Below, piece by piece: positions 43,804 through 53,066 of a DNA stretch of 64,000 bases. The notes under the pieces were generated by a model, which saw only the letters and a program-made list of their open reading frames with translations, ran no database searches and was not told where the DNA came from. A program made the position numbers and the translations under genes. Every line of letters begins with the position of its first letter. Position 1 is the first letter of the stretch. The stretch comes from JAJYQH01 sp036261615 (GTDB lineage: Bacteria > Actinomycetota > Actinomycetes > Propionibacteriales > Propionibacteriaceae). The stretch is from positions 74,390-138,389 of the forward strand of contig DATAKK010000068.1 of NCBI GenBank assembly GCA_036261615.1, read 5' to 3'.

Positions 43804-45227
43804 GGAACCGCCTGGTGTCGTCGTGCACCCGGGCGCCACCACTGGCCGTGGCGGAGCCGGGAGAAGTGGACCACCCACAGGGCCACCAGGTACAGCAGGT
43901 AGGTGAGCAGCAGGTTGCGGGTGGCGAGCACCATCGTGACGACGCTCAGCCCGATCGTCCCGTGGACGATGGGGTCGTAGCCCACGGGGTAGACGATGGT
44001 CGTGAGGACGGTGCAGGCGAGGAACACCCGGCTGATGGTGCGGAGCCGGTCGACGGCCTCGTTCTCCGAGCGCTCCCGCTCCTCGGGGCTGTCGTCGGCG
44101 AGCGTCGAGTGGGGGAGCATCGCGATGCCCGCGGCAGCGGGGCCGCCGAGCCACATCATGTACTGCGGCGAGAACGTCTTGTTCGACAGGATCATGACGA
44201 GGATGACGAGTTGCATGAGCGCGGACGCCTCGACGAAGCGCTGCCGCCCCCGGCGCAGCCACGCGACGTAGCACACGGCGACGCCGGCGAGTCCGACGGC
44301 CTGGGCGACCTTGGCGAGGACGAGCATCGTCTCGGTCATCGGCCCCGAGATCTCCCACGCGTTCCAGATCGACACGTTCACCGCGTACGCCGACAGGTGG
44401 AAGATGCGCCAGATCATCGGGGGCACCGCCCACAGCGACTCGATCTGCAGGCCCCGCGCCGACTGGTACTCGAGGGGCGACAGCAACCGCGACCACCCGG
44501 CGTACCAGAGGGCCAGCCCGGCGAGCACGACGCCGGCCGCGCCGAAGCCGATGGTGGTACGGATCCGCGAGCGGCGGTCACCGCCCAGCAGCGCCGGCCA
44601 GAGCAGGGCGGGCCACAGTTTGATCCCCGCTCCGAGCCCGGTGAGCAGCCCGGCGCGCAGGTCGTCGCGGCGTTCGAGGGCGAGCAGCGCCAGGCCGCAC
44701 AGCACGGCGGTGACGAGGTCGAAGCGCAGGTAGGCGGTGGGACCGACGAGGAGCAGGAACACCGTCCAGAAGAACACCGCCTCGCCCCGCCGGTTGGCCC
44801 CGACCCGCCACAGCATCCAGGTGAACCAGGCGTCGAGGGCGACCATCGACACGACGAACAGTCCGGTGAAGACGTACTGGTGATGCAGGCTCAGCGCGTA
44901 GAGCAGCTCGAAGAACCACAGCACCGGCGTCGGGTACTCGATCATCGTCTGGCTCGGCCCGGTCTGGGCGAGCAGGCTCATCTTGATGAAGTAGTACTTG
45001 GTGTCGCCGAGGGTGAAGCGCAGCGAGCCCCAGAAGACGAAGATGAGTGCGCGGCTGATCAGCCAGGACCACCAGATGAACCGGCCCGACTGGGTGTGCC
45101 CGAGGGCCCCGAAGATCGCCCGGACGCCCTGGGTCTCACGGCGGGGGATCCAGGCGAGCGGCCGACGCCAGCCAGCGGCCACGGCGGTGGTGCCGGGTAC
45201 GGCGGGATCTGACGGATCGTCGGCCAC
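43800..45227 (-). CDS. GT87-type membrane glycosyltransferase (second paralogue)
   Basis: A 475-residue membrane protein paralogous to its downstream neighbour. It shares LRFDLVTAVLCGLALL, GLGAGIKLWPALLWPALL, S-A-R-G-L-Q-I-E-S-L and NKTFSPQYMMWLGGP, and also has about ten membrane segments. GGAGG lies 4 bases before GTG 45227. The pair probably arose by duplication and may act in sequence on one glycan. Donor and acceptor cannot be told from sequence. Confidence 0.82.
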   Translation of the reverse strand: MADDPSDPAVPGTTAVAAGWRRPLAWIPRRETQGVRAIFGALGHTQSGRFIWWSWLISRALIFVFWGSLRFTLGDTKYYFIKMSLLAQTGPSQTMIEYPTPVLWFFELLYALSLHHQYVFTGLFVVSMVALDAWFTWMLWRVGANRRGEAVFFWTVFLLLVGPTAYLRFDLVTAVLCGLALLALERRDDLRAGLLTGLGAGIKLWPALLWPALLGGDRRSRIRTTIGFGAAGVVLAGLALWYAGWSRLLSPLEYQSARGLQIESLWAVPPMIWRIFHLSAYAVNVSIWNAWEISGPMTETMLVLAKVAQAVGLAGVAVCYVAWLRRGRQRFVEASALMQLVILVMILSNKTFSPQYMMWLGGPAAAGIAMLPHSTLADDSPEERERSENEAVDRLRTISRVFLACTVLTTIVYPVGYDPIVHGTIGLSVVTMVLATRNLLLTYLLYLVALWVVHFSRLRHGQWWRPGARRHQAVP

Positions 45228-45293
45228 TGTTCCTCCATATCGCCTGGAGTGGCCACCTCGTGGCCCGGGACGGCACGCGGCCCGACCCATGTG

Positions 45294-45368
45294 TGGCGCC
45301 CCCGGCAGGATTCGAACCTGCGCTCCCGCCTCCGGAGGGCGGTGCTCTATCCCCTGAGCTACGGGGGC
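45294..45368 (-). tRNA. tRNA-Arg (CCG)
   Basis: On the minus strand a full cloverleaf begins GCCCCCG TA at 45368. The anticodon loop is CTCCGGA (anticodon CCG), the T-loop is TTCGAAT, and the acceptor stem closes with CGGGGGC. CCA is encoded (45296-45294). Confidence 0.95.
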
Positions 45369-45507
45369 CAACAGCCCGGCTTCCTGACCGGGCGGGCTCA
45401 AGATTAGCAGCAATACCGGAGTGGTCGAGACCGCTCGGGCCCCGCACCGGCGTCCACGGGGACCGGCGGGCACCGGTCGTGCCGGGCCGATCTGGCAGGC
45501 TCGGACC

Positions 45508-46908
45508 ATGACGCACATGCACGTGGCGGGTGCCATCCACGCCGACGCGGTCCAGGCGGGCCCCCAGTGGCTCACCCGCCCGGCGGACGTCAACGCCCTC
45601 GACCGGGCCGTGTGGAGCAGCACCGTGACGCGCGGCGACGACGGCGCGCTCAGGGTCGGCGGCCGCGACGTGCGCGAGATCGCGGCGGCCGAGGGGACGC
45701 CGGTCTACGTCCTCGACGAGCTCGACTTCCGGCAGCGGGCGCGCGCCTTCCGCGACGCCTTCGCGGGATGGCACGTCTACTACGCCGGCAAGTCGTTCCT
45801 CAGCCGCACCATCGGGCGCTGGATCAGCGAGGAGGGGCTGTACCTCGACGTCGCCACCGGGGGCGAGCTCACCGTGGCCCTGCGCAGCCCCATCGACCCG
45901 GCCCGGATCGCCTTCCACGGCAACAACAAGACCCTCGACGAGCTGCGGTTCGCCCTGAGCAGGGGGGTCGGGCGGATCGTCGTCGACTCGATGGACGAGA
46001 TCGCCCGGATCGAGGCACTGTGCGGCGCCAACGGCTGGCACGCCTCGGTGCTCGTGCGGGTCACGACCGGCGTGGAGGCGCACACCCACGAGTACATCGC
46101 CACCGCCCACGAGGACCAGAAGTTCGGCTTCTCGATCACCAACGGGCAGGCGATGGTCGCGATGGTGCGCTGCCACATGAGCGAGCACATCACCCTGCTC
46201 GGCATCCACTCCCACATCGGGTCGCAGATCTTCGACACCGCCGGGTTCGAGGTGGCCGCCCGCCGCGCGACGAAGCTGCTGGCCCAGTTCACGGCCGCGA
46301 CCGGCACCCAGCTGCCCGAGCTCGACCTCGGCGGCGGGTTCGGCATCGCCTACACCGCCGACGACTCGCCCGAGAGCCCCGACGCGCTGGCGCGCGAGCT
46401 GCGCGAGATCGTCGAGCACGAGTGCCGCGGGTACGGGCTGGCCGTGCCCACGATGTCGGTGGAGCCGGGCCGGGCGATCAGCGGGCCGACGACCCTCGCG
46501 CTCTACGAGGTCGGCACGGTCAAGGTCGTCGACATCGACGGCGGCCAGCGGGTCTACGTGTCGGTCGACGGCGGCATGAGCGACAACATCCGCCCGGCCC
46601 TCTACGGCGCCGAATACACCGCCACCATCGCCTCCCGCGCCTCGGACGCCGAGCCGGTGCTGTGCCGCGTGGTCGGCCGGCACTGCGAGGGCGGAGACAT
46701 CCTCGTCCGGGACGTCTTCCTGCCCCGCGACATCGCCCCCGGCGATCTCATCGCCGTCCCCGCGTCCGGTGCCTACTCGCGGGCGATGGCCAGCAATTAC
46801 AATCACACTCCGCGGCCACCGGTGATCTCGGTGCGCGACGGACGCCTCACCACGCTGATCCGCCGCGAGACGATCGACGACCTGCTGGCGCTCGACGTCG
46901 GGGAGTGA
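45508..46908 (+). CDS. lysA: Diaminopimelate decarboxylase
   Basis: A 466-residue fold III PLP enzyme for the last step of lysine synthesis. PLP Lys is in VYYAGKSFLS, HSHIGSQ and LDLGGGFGI bind the phosphate, EPGRAI is the Arg region, and the Cys of the dimer site is in GRHCEGGDIL. ATG 45508 is preceded six bases upstream by CAGGCT, a weak leaderless -10. It heads the lysA-hom-thrB cluster, 56 bp before hom. Confidence 0.95.
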   Translation: MTHMHVAGAIHADAVQAGPQWLTRPADVNALDRAVWSSTVTRGDDGALRVGGRDVREIAAAEGTPVYVLDELDFRQRARAFRDAFAGWHVYYAGKSFLSRTIGRWISEEGLYLDVATGGELTVALRSPIDPARIAFHGNNKTLDELRFALSRGVGRIVVDSMDEIARIEALCGANGWHASVLVRVTTGVEAHTHEYIATAHEDQKFGFSITNGQAMVAMVRCHMSEHITLLGIHSHIGSQIFDTAGFEVAARRATKLLAQFTAATGTQLPELDLGGGFGIAYTADDSPESPDALARELREIVEHECRGYGLAVPTMSVEPGRAISGPTTLALYEVGTVKVVDIDGGQRVYVSVDGGMSDNIRPALYGAEYTATIASRASDAEPVLCRVVGRHCEGGDILVRDVFLPRDIAPGDLIAVPASGAYSRAMASNYNHTPRPPVISVRDGRLTTLIRRETIDDLLALDVGE

Positions 46909-46964
46909 CCCGTTCGCCGGCGCTCCGGCAGGTCCAGCACGCATCACAGACAGCGAGAAGAACG

Positions 46965-48323
46965 ATGACACCGATGACCAGCGTCGACCCCTCCGGCGAG
47001 CAGCCCCTGCGCGTCGCGCTGCTCGGCTGCGGCGTCGTCGGCTCGCAGGTCGCCCGCCTGCTCACCCAGCAGGGCGACGACCTCAGGGCCCGCACCGGGC
47101 GCCGGATCGAACTCGTCGGTATCGGCGTCCGCGACGTCACGAAGCCGCGCGAGGGGATCGATCCCGCGCTGCTCACCGACGACGTGCACGCCCTGGTGAC
47201 GCGCGGTGACCTCGACGTGGTCATCGAGGTGATCGGCGGGATCGAGCCGGCGCGGAGCCTGCTGCTCGCGGCGATCGAGCACGGTGCGTCGATCGTCACC
47301 GCGAACAAGGTGCTGCTCGCCGAGGACGGCGAGACGATCTTCACCGCGGCCGAGCGCGCCGGCGTCGACGTCTACTTCGAGGCCGCGGTCGCCGGGGCCA
47401 TCCCGATCGTCCGGCCGCTGCGTGAGTCGCTGGTCGGCGACGAGATCCTCGCGGTCATGGGCATCGTCAACGGCACGACCAACTTCATCCTCGACAAGAT
47501 GGTCACCGAGGGCGCCGAGTTCGCCGACGTGCTCGCCGAGGCGCAGCGGCTGGGCTTCGCGGAGGCCGATCCGACGGCCGACATCGAGGGCTTCGACGCC
47601 GCCGCCAAGGCCGCGATCATCGCCTCGCTGGCCTTCCACACCCGGGTGCGGGGCGCCGACGTGTACCGGGAGGGGATCAGCGACATCACCTCCTCCGACA
47701 TCGCCGTCGCCCGCGACCTGGGGTGCGTCGTGAAGCTGCTCGCGATCGCCCGCCTCACCGACGACGGGCGGGTCAGCGTCCGGGTGCACCCGGCGATGCT
47801 CCCCGAACGACACCCGCTGGCGAGCGTGCCCGGTGCCTTCAACGCGGTGTTCGTCGAGTCCAGGGAGGCCGGCCAGCTCATGTTCCTCGGCCCCGGCGCC
47901 GGGGGCGCCCCCACGGCCAGCGCCGTCATGGGCGACCTCGTCACCGTGGCCCGCAACCGGGTGCGCGGCGTGGCCGCCTACGGGCAGTCCCTCTACGCCG
48001 ACCGGGGTGTCGCCCCGATGGGCGACACCCGGGCCACCTATCTCCTGCGGCTCGAGGTCAGCGACCAGCCGGGCGTGCTCGCGGCGATCGCGACGGTGCT
48101 CGCCGAGCACAACGTGTCGGTGCAGACGGTGAAGCAGACGGTGGAGCGGCGCGACGACCCCCTCGACGTGCACGAGGAGGCCGACGGCCCCCACCCGAGC
48201 GCCTGGCTGTCGCTCATGACCCACACCACCCGGGAGGCCGACCTGCGGGCCTGCCTGGCCGACCTGTCCCGGCGCGAGTTCGTCCGTGGGCCCGTGCGCA
48301 TGATGCGCGGCGAAGGGTTCTGA
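46965..48323 (+). CDS. hom: Homoserine dehydrogenase
   Basis: A 452-residue enzyme that reduces aspartate semialdehyde to homoserine. NAD(P) motif VALLGCGVVGSQVA is near the N-terminus. EVIGGIEPAR and NGTTNFILDKM mark the catalytic centre, and LAEAQRLGFAEADPTADIEGFDAAAK the substrate site. A C-terminal ACT domain (from about 365) permits feedback control by threonine. The stop lies 4 bp before thrB; thrC, often between the two in actinobacteria, is absent. Confidence 0.95.
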   Translation: MTPMTSVDPSGEQPLRVALLGCGVVGSQVARLLTQQGDDLRARTGRRIELVGIGVRDVTKPREGIDPALLTDDVHALVTRGDLDVVIEVIGGIEPARSLLLAAIEHGASIVTANKVLLAEDGETIFTAAERAGVDVYFEAAVAGAIPIVRPLRESLVGDEILAVMGIVNGTTNFILDKMVTEGAEFADVLAEAQRLGFAEADPTADIEGFDAAAKAAIIASLAFHTRVRGADVYREGISDITSSDIAVARDLGCVVKLLAIARLTDDGRVSVRVHPAMLPERHPLASVPGAFNAVFVESREAGQLMFLGPGAGGAPTASAVMGDLVTVARNRVRGVAAYGQSLYADRGVAPMGDTRATYLLRLEVSDQPGVLAAIATVLAEHNVSVQTVKQTVERRDDPLDVHEEADGPHPSAWLSLMTHTTREADLRACLADLSRREFVRGPVRMMRGEGF

Positions 48324-48327
48324 CCCG

Positions 48328-49284
48328 ATGAGCGGCGGGACGCCGGCCGCCCCGCACCGCTGGGCGCGGGTCCGGGTGCCGGCGACCTCGGCCAACCTCG
48401 GCCCCGGCTTCGACGCCATGGGCGTGGCCCTCGGCCTCTACGACGACGTCGCCGCCGCCCTGCAGCCCTCTGGTGAGGGCGTCGACGTCGACGTCACCGG
48501 GCAGGGCGCGGCGTCCGTGCCCCTCGACGGGACGCACCTCGTCGTGCGGATGGTCCGCCAGGCGTGCGGCGAGCTGGGCGGCGACCCCGAGAGCGGGGTC
48601 CGCCTCGTCGCGAACAACCGGATCCCTCACGGTCGCGGGCTCGGATCGTCCGCCGCCGCCATCGTCGCCGGACTGGCGCTGGGGCACCTGCTCTGCCGCC
48701 CGGGGGAGGACCTCGACCTCGAGTGGCTCGCCGACCGCTCGTCGCGCCTCGAGGGTCACCCCGACAACGCGAGCGCGGCGGTGTACGGGGGAGTGGTGCT
48801 GGCGTTCACCCCGCCCGCCCCCGACGACGGTCCCACGCTCGTCGACCAGCTGCCGGTGCACCCGGACATCCGGTTCGTCGCCCTGGTTCCCGACCACGAG
48901 GTCGCGACCTCGGGAGCCCGGCAGGTGCTTCCCGACGCGGTGAGCCGCGCGGACGCCGTGCAGCAGGCGATCCGCTCGGCGCTGCTCGTCCGGGCGCTCA
49001 CCGGCGCACCCGAGCGGCTGCTGCTCGCCACCGAGGACTTCCTGCACCAGCGCTACCGCGCGACGCTCATGCCCGAGTCGTGGCGGCTGGTGTCGGCGCT
49101 GCGCGAGCGGGAGGTTCCCGCCGTGGTGTCGGGTGCGGGTCCCACCGTTCTGGTGCTCGGGCCGCCCGGCGTCCTCGAGGTCCTCGACGACCCGTCGCTG
49201 CGCCCGGCGCTCGCCGGATTCGTGCCGGTCGCGCTCCCCGTCGGCCACGGCGTGGAGGTCGTGGCGGGCGTCGAGGGGGAATAA
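48328..49284 (+). CDS. thrB: Homoserine kinase
   Basis: A 318-residue GHMP kinase making O-phosphohomoserine. Motif 1 is VPATSANLGPGFDAMG, the ATP loop is PHGRGLGSSAAAIVAG, and motif 3 is AVVSGAGPTVLVL. It follows hom by 4 bp. Its product needs ThrC, which is not in this cluster. After it comes the 361-bp leader of rho. Confidence 0.95.
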   Translation: MSGGTPAAPHRWARVRVPATSANLGPGFDAMGVALGLYDDVAAALQPSGEGVDVDVTGQGAASVPLDGTHLVVRMVRQACGELGGDPESGVRLVANNRIPHGRGLGSSAAAIVAGLALGHLLCRPGEDLDLEWLADRSSRLEGHPDNASAAVYGGVVLAFTPPAPDDGPTLVDQLPVHPDIRFVALVPDHEVATSGARQVLPDAVSRADAVQQAIRSALLVRALTGAPERLLLATEDFLHQRYRATLMPESWRLVSALREREVPAVVSGAGPTVLVLGPPGVLEVLDDPSLRPALAGFVPVALPVGHGVEVVAGVEGE

Positions 49285-49320
49285 TCCCACCCCGATCGGT
49301 GCTTTCCCGGTGTCGTGGTT

Positions 49321-49348
49321 TTTGTCCCAGCCCCGGCATTGGTATATT
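49321..49348 (+). promoter_or_regulatory. Candidate rho promoter
   Basis: TTTGTC (49321-49326), a 16-bp spacer and TATATT (49343-49348). The -10 is the most AT-rich hexamer of its kind in this part of the window and lies about 300 bp before rho, giving a long leader. Confidence 0.6.
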
Positions 49349-49388
49349 TCTCGACGAAGCACTCCGGCGGTCAGCGAAAGATCGCACG

Positions 49389-49439
49389 ATGAGTTCGTTT
49401 CGATCTGTGCCCCGGAAGATTCCGCCGATTCGTCGGTGA
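49389..49439 (+). CDS. Possible 16-residue leader peptide of rho
   Basis: ATG 49389 to TGA 49437-49439, about 35 bases after the expected transcription start. The peptide is basic and Pro/Arg-rich (VPRKIPPIRR at its end), a composition that can slow ribosomes. The ribosome-binding site is weak (GAAAG). No similarity known; reported for its position in the rho leader. Confidence 0.3.
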   Translation: MSSFRSVPRKIPPIRR

Positions 49440-49645
49440 CCGCACGCGGTGAGGCACAGCAGCCCGAACAAGTCATCGCTCCAGCCGGGTGTTCCCCGCC
49501 ACCAGCAGATCAGCCCCGCACGCCTCGTGCCGGCGCACCCTGTGGCCCACGCCGGGAATCCCACCCGTCGCCCCATGCGGTCGGTGCGCCATGATCCGCT
49601 CCACACCGGCGGTCGTCGCCGACGACCGTCGCAGAAAGGCATTCT

Positions 49646-51436
49646 GTGACCGATACCGCCACCGCAGCGCCCCTGACTGCGATGAAGCTGCCCGAACTCA
49701 AGTCGATCGCTCAGGGTCTCGGCATCAAGGGTGCCGGCGCCATGCGCAAGGGCGACCTCGTCGCCGCGATCCAGAACCGCCGCACCGGCGGTCCGGCAGC
49801 CCAGACCGCCCCCGTGCAGACGACGCTCATCGCGACGCCCCAGCAGGCCCCGGCGCGAGCCGAACGCGCCGGCGGCGAGCGCGACCAGGCCCACCGCGAC
49901 CAGGCCCAGCGCGACCAGGGTGAGCGCGACCACGGGGACGCCCGCCGTCCGGCCGAGGAGACCACCTCGTCGCGGCCGCAGGCCCGCGACGAGGTGCGCG
50001 ACGAGGTGGGCGCCCGCCTCGCCGAACTGAGCAGCCAGACCGGACGCCGCCGGCGCCAGCGCGGCCGCGACGGGGAGGCCCCCGAGGCCGCCGCCGTGGC
50101 GGAGGCCGTCCGCACCGTGAGCGACGACACGTCCTCCTCCGACTCCGACAGTTCCGGGTCCCGCGACTCGCGCAACCGCTACGACGACGACTCGGCCGGG
50201 GGCGGACGCCGCAACCGGCGCCGCCGCCAGCGCGACCGGCAGAACCGCCGCAACCGGCCGACCGAGCGCGCGATGGACACCGAACCGACCGTGTCCCCCG
50301 ACGACGTCCTCATCGAGGTGTCCGGCGTCCTCGACGTCCTCGACAACCACGCGTTCGTTCGCACGTCGGGCTACCTCCCCGGCCCCAACGACGCGTACGT
50401 GAGCCTCTCGCTGGTGCGCCGCTACGGCATGCGCAAGGGCGACATCGTCCGAGGCTCGCTCAAGCAGCCGCACGAGGGCGAGCGTCGTGAGCGCTACAAC
50501 CCGCTCGTGCGGGTCGACTCGATCAACGGGCTCGACCCGGAGCAGGCGAAGGGCCGGCCCGACTTCAGCAAGCTCACCCCGCTCTACCCGCAGGAGCGGC
50601 TGCGCCTGGAGACCACGCCCACCAACATGACCGGGCGGATCATCGACCTCGTGTCGCCGATCGGCAAGGGCCAGCGCGGCCTCATCGTCTCGCCGCCCAA
50701 GGCCGGCAAGACGATGATCATGCAGAACATCGCGAACGCGATCACGACGAACAACCCCGAGGTGCACCTCATGGTGGTGCTCGTCGACGAGCGTCCCGAG
50801 GAGGTCACCGACTTCCAGCGCACCGTCTCGGGCGAGGTGATCGCCTCGACCTTCGACCGTCCGGCCGAGGACCACACCGTGGCCGCCGAGATGGCGATCG
50901 AGCGGGCCAAGCGGCTGGTCGAGATGGGCCGCGACGTCGTCGTGCTGCTTGACGGCATCACCCGGCTGGGACGCGCCTACAACCTCGCCGCCCCGGCGTC
51001 CGGGCGCATCCTGTCCGGTGGTGTCGACTCCGCCGCCCTCTACCCGCCGAAGAAGTTCTTCGGCGCCGCCCGCAACATCGAGAACGGCGGCTCGCTCACC
51101 ATCCTCGCCACCGCGCTCATCGAGACCGGCTCGAAGATGGACGAGGTGATCTTCGAGGAGTTCAAGGGCACCGGCAACATGGAGCTGCGGCTGCGCCGCG
51201 AGCTCGCGGACAAGCGCATCTTCCCGGCCATCGACGTCGACGCCTCGGGCACCCGGCGCGAGGAGCTGCTGCTCGGCCGCGAGGAACTGGGCATCATCTG
51301 GAAGCTGCGCCGCGTCCTGGCCGGACTCGAGGACCAGGCGGCGCTCGAGATGCTGCTCAACCGGCTGCGCAAGACCCAGAACAACTCCGAGTTCCTCGTG
51401 CTCATCTCGCGCACGACCCCCGGAGGGCAGGACTGA
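49646..51436 (+). CDS. rho: Transcription termination factor Rho
   Basis: A 596-residue hexameric RNA helicase that ends transcription. It has a Rho_N domain (KLPELKSIAQGLGIKGAGAMRKGDLVAAI), then an Arg/Asp/Gln-rich insert (about 45-210), as in many high-GC actinobacteria, then the RNA-binding domain (SGYLPGPNDAYVS), Walker A PPKAGKTMIMQ (about 350-360) and Walker B VVVLLDGITRLGRAYN. The Q-loop region follows. GTG 49646 is the start. The long insert changes RNA binding in relatives. Confidence 0.96.
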   Translation: MTDTATAAPLTAMKLPELKSIAQGLGIKGAGAMRKGDLVAAIQNRRTGGPAAQTAPVQTTLIATPQQAPARAERAGGERDQAHRDQAQRDQGERDHGDARRPAEETTSSRPQARDEVRDEVGARLAELSSQTGRRRRQRGRDGEAPEAAAVAEAVRTVSDDTSSSDSDSSGSRDSRNRYDDDSAGGGRRNRRRRQRDRQNRRNRPTERAMDTEPTVSPDDVLIEVSGVLDVLDNHAFVRTSGYLPGPNDAYVSLSLVRRYGMRKGDIVRGSLKQPHEGERRERYNPLVRVDSINGLDPEQAKGRPDFSKLTPLYPQERLRLETTPTNMTGRIIDLVSPIGKGQRGLIVSPPKAGKTMIMQNIANAITTNNPEVHLMVVLVDERPEEVTDFQRTVSGEVIASTFDRPAEDHTVAAEMAIERAKRLVEMGRDVVVLLDGITRLGRAYNLAAPASGRILSGGVDSAALYPPKKFFGAARNIENGGSLTILATALIETGSKMDEVIFEEFKGTGNMELRLRRELADKRIFPAIDVDASGTRREELLLGREELGIIWKLRRVLAGLEDQAALEMLLNRLRKTQNNSEFLVLISRTTPGGQD

Positions 51437-51645
51437 CGCGGGAATATCCCGGCGGCGGCGGCCGTTGTGCTGCCGTCGCCGCTCGTCGTCCGCACCTGTC
51501 GGCCGGGGTTCCCCCGGTTTGCCTGGCGGACGCCGGCGCGGCAGACTGAACCCTCGGTGCCGGTTCACGCCAGCGTCCCATCCAGACGCCCGGATCGCGA
51601 TCGATCCCTCCAGGCGACCCGGCTCGTCCACCCAAGGAGACACAC

Positions 51646-51855
51646 ATGAAGCAGGGCATCCACCCCGAGTACGCCGACACGCAGGTCGTCTGCACCTGTG
51701 GCAACACGTTCACCACCCGCAGCACGGCCAAGGGCGGCGTCATGCACGCCGACGTGTGCTCCGAGTGCCACCCGTTCTACACCGGCAAGCAGAAGATCCT
51801 CGACACCGGTGGCCGCGTGGCCCGGTTCGAGCGCCGCTACGCCAAGAAGAAGTGA
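51646..51855 (+). CDS. rpmE: 50S ribosomal protein bL31, zinc-binding form
   Basis: A 69-residue ribosomal protein with C16, C18, C38 and C41, the zinc-binding (C+) form. A C- paralogue is usually made under zinc starvation elsewhere in the genome; none is here. AAGGAG lies upstream of ATG 51646. 209 bp separate it from rho. An inverted repeat follows at 51913. Confidence 0.96.
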   Translation: MKQGIHPEYADTQVVCTCGNTFTTRSTAKGGVMHADVCSECHPFYTGKQKILDTGGRVARFERRYAKKK

Positions 51856-51912
51856 GACAGCGCCCTTGGGGCGCCGAGCTTCGACTCCGCCGCACCACGG
51901 GTGCCGCGGACC

Positions 51913-51942
51913 CGCATGGGGCCCCTCCCGGGGCCCCATGCG
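51913..51942. repeat. Perfect 13-bp inverted repeat between rpmE and prfA
   Basis: CGCATGGGGCCCC (51913-51925) and its exact reverse complement (51930-51942) surround a TCCC loop. No T-run follows on the plus strand, so it may be an actinobacterial terminator without a U-tract, or an RNA structure separating rpmE from prfA. Confidence 0.7.
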
Positions 51943-51995
51943 TGCGTTCGGGGGCCCTCGCGGCGGATCACCACGACTGAGGAAGGGGCGCACCG

Positions 51996-53066
51996 GTGTT
52001 CGAGGCAGCCGCTGGACTGCGCGAGGAGTTCGCCGACCTCGAGCGGCAGATGGGCGACCCGTCGCTGCACGCCGACCCGCGCCGGTCGCGGCGGGTGGGC
52101 CGTCGCTACGCGGAACTCGCGCCGATCGTGCGCGCCCTCGACGAGCGCGACCGGCTCACCGGTGACCTCGCGGCTGCCCGCGAACTCGCCGAGGAGGACG
52201 CCGCGTTCGCCGAGGAGGCCGAGCGGCTGACCGGCCAGGTGCGCCGGGTGGAGGAGCGGCTCACCGCGCTGCTCGCGCCACGCGACCCCAACGACTCCCT
52301 CGACGCGATCGTCGAGATCAAGTCGGGGGAGGGGGGCGAGGAGTCCGCGCTGTTCGCCGGCGACCTGCTGCGGATGTACCAGCGCTACGCGGAGTCCCGC
52401 GGCTTCGGCATCGAGGTGCTCGATGCCCAGCAGACCGATCTCGGCGGCTACAAGACGGTGACCTTCGCGGTGAAGGGCGGCTCCGACCCGGGGAGCGCCC
52501 CCTACGGGGAGCTGAAGTTCGAGGGCGGGGTGCACCGGGTGCAGCGGATCCCGGTCACCGAGTCGCAGGGGCGGGTGCACACGTCGGCCGCCGGCGTGCT
52601 CGTCATGCCCGACGTCGAGCCCGACGACGTCACCATCGCCGACGACGACCTGCGGGTCGACGTCTACCGCTCCTCCGGGCCGGGCGGCCAGGGGGTCAAC
52701 ACCACCGACTCCGCCGTGCGGATCACCCACCTGCCCACCGGCATCGTCGTGACCTGCCAGAACCAGCGCTCGCAGCTGCAGAACCGCGAGCAGGCGCTGC
52801 GCATGCTGCGCGCCCGGCTGGTCAGCCTCGCCGAGGACGAGGCCGCGGCGTCGGCGTCCGCCGCGCGGCGCTCGCAGGTGCGCACCGTCGACCGCTCCGA
52901 GCGCATCCGCACGTACAACTACCCGGAGAACCGGATCGCCGACCACCGGATCGGCTACAAGGCGCACAACCTCGACGCCGTGCTCGCCGGCCACCTCGAG
53001 GACGTCGTCGCCGCCCTTCAGCAGGCCGACCTCGCCGAGCGGCTGGGCGCGACGGGCCCCTCGTGA
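51996..53066 (+). CDS. prfA: Peptide chain release factor 1
   Basis: A 356-residue class I release factor. The catalytic GGQ is at residues 230-232 (SSGPGGQGVN). The stop-codon reading tripeptide is PVT (RIPVTESQGR), the P-x-T class of RF1 that reads UAA and UAG. GTG 51996 gives a normal N-terminus. It overlaps prmC, which methylates the GGQ glutamine, by 4 bases (GTGA). Confidence 0.95.
   Translation: MFEAAAGLREEFADLERQMGDPSLHADPRRSRRVGRRYAELAPIVRALDERDRLTGDLAAARELAEEDAAFAEEAERLTGQVRRVEERLTALLAPRDPNDSLDAIVEIKSGEGGEESALFAGDLLRMYQRYAESRGFGIEVLDAQQTDLGGYKTVTFAVKGGSDPGSAPYGELKFEGGVHRVQRIPVTESQGRVHTSAAGVLVMPDVEPDDVTIADDDLRVDVYRSSGPGGQGVNTTDSAVRITHLPTGIVVTCQNQRSQLQNREQALRMLRARLVSLAEDEAAASASAARRSQVRTVDRSERIRTYNYPENRIADHRIGYKAHNLDAVLAGHLEDVVAALQQADLAERLGATGPS

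Larger units (their letters stand above)
49285..49645 (+). other. Leader region of rho (promoter and possible regulatory RNA)
   Basis: The 361 bp between thrB and rho hold a good promoter (49321-49348), a 16-codon ORF (49389-49439) and about 200 bases of untranslated leader. Local GC is clearly lower than in the flanking genes, as expected for a regulated leader. Long Rho-controlled leaders are known for rho in other bacteria. No intrinsic terminator was seen. Confidence 0.55.

Noticed and set aside
38221..43902. A 1893-codon open frame opposite kgd and the first GT87 gene
   Set aside because: It is a shadow of high third-position GC: the opposite strand has recognisable enzymes, while this product is His/Arg/Val-rich repeats with no domain.
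45369..45507. Lysine riboswitch upstream of lysA
   Set aside because: The gap is short, and no conserved lysine-riboswitch-like stem set or terminator is visible.
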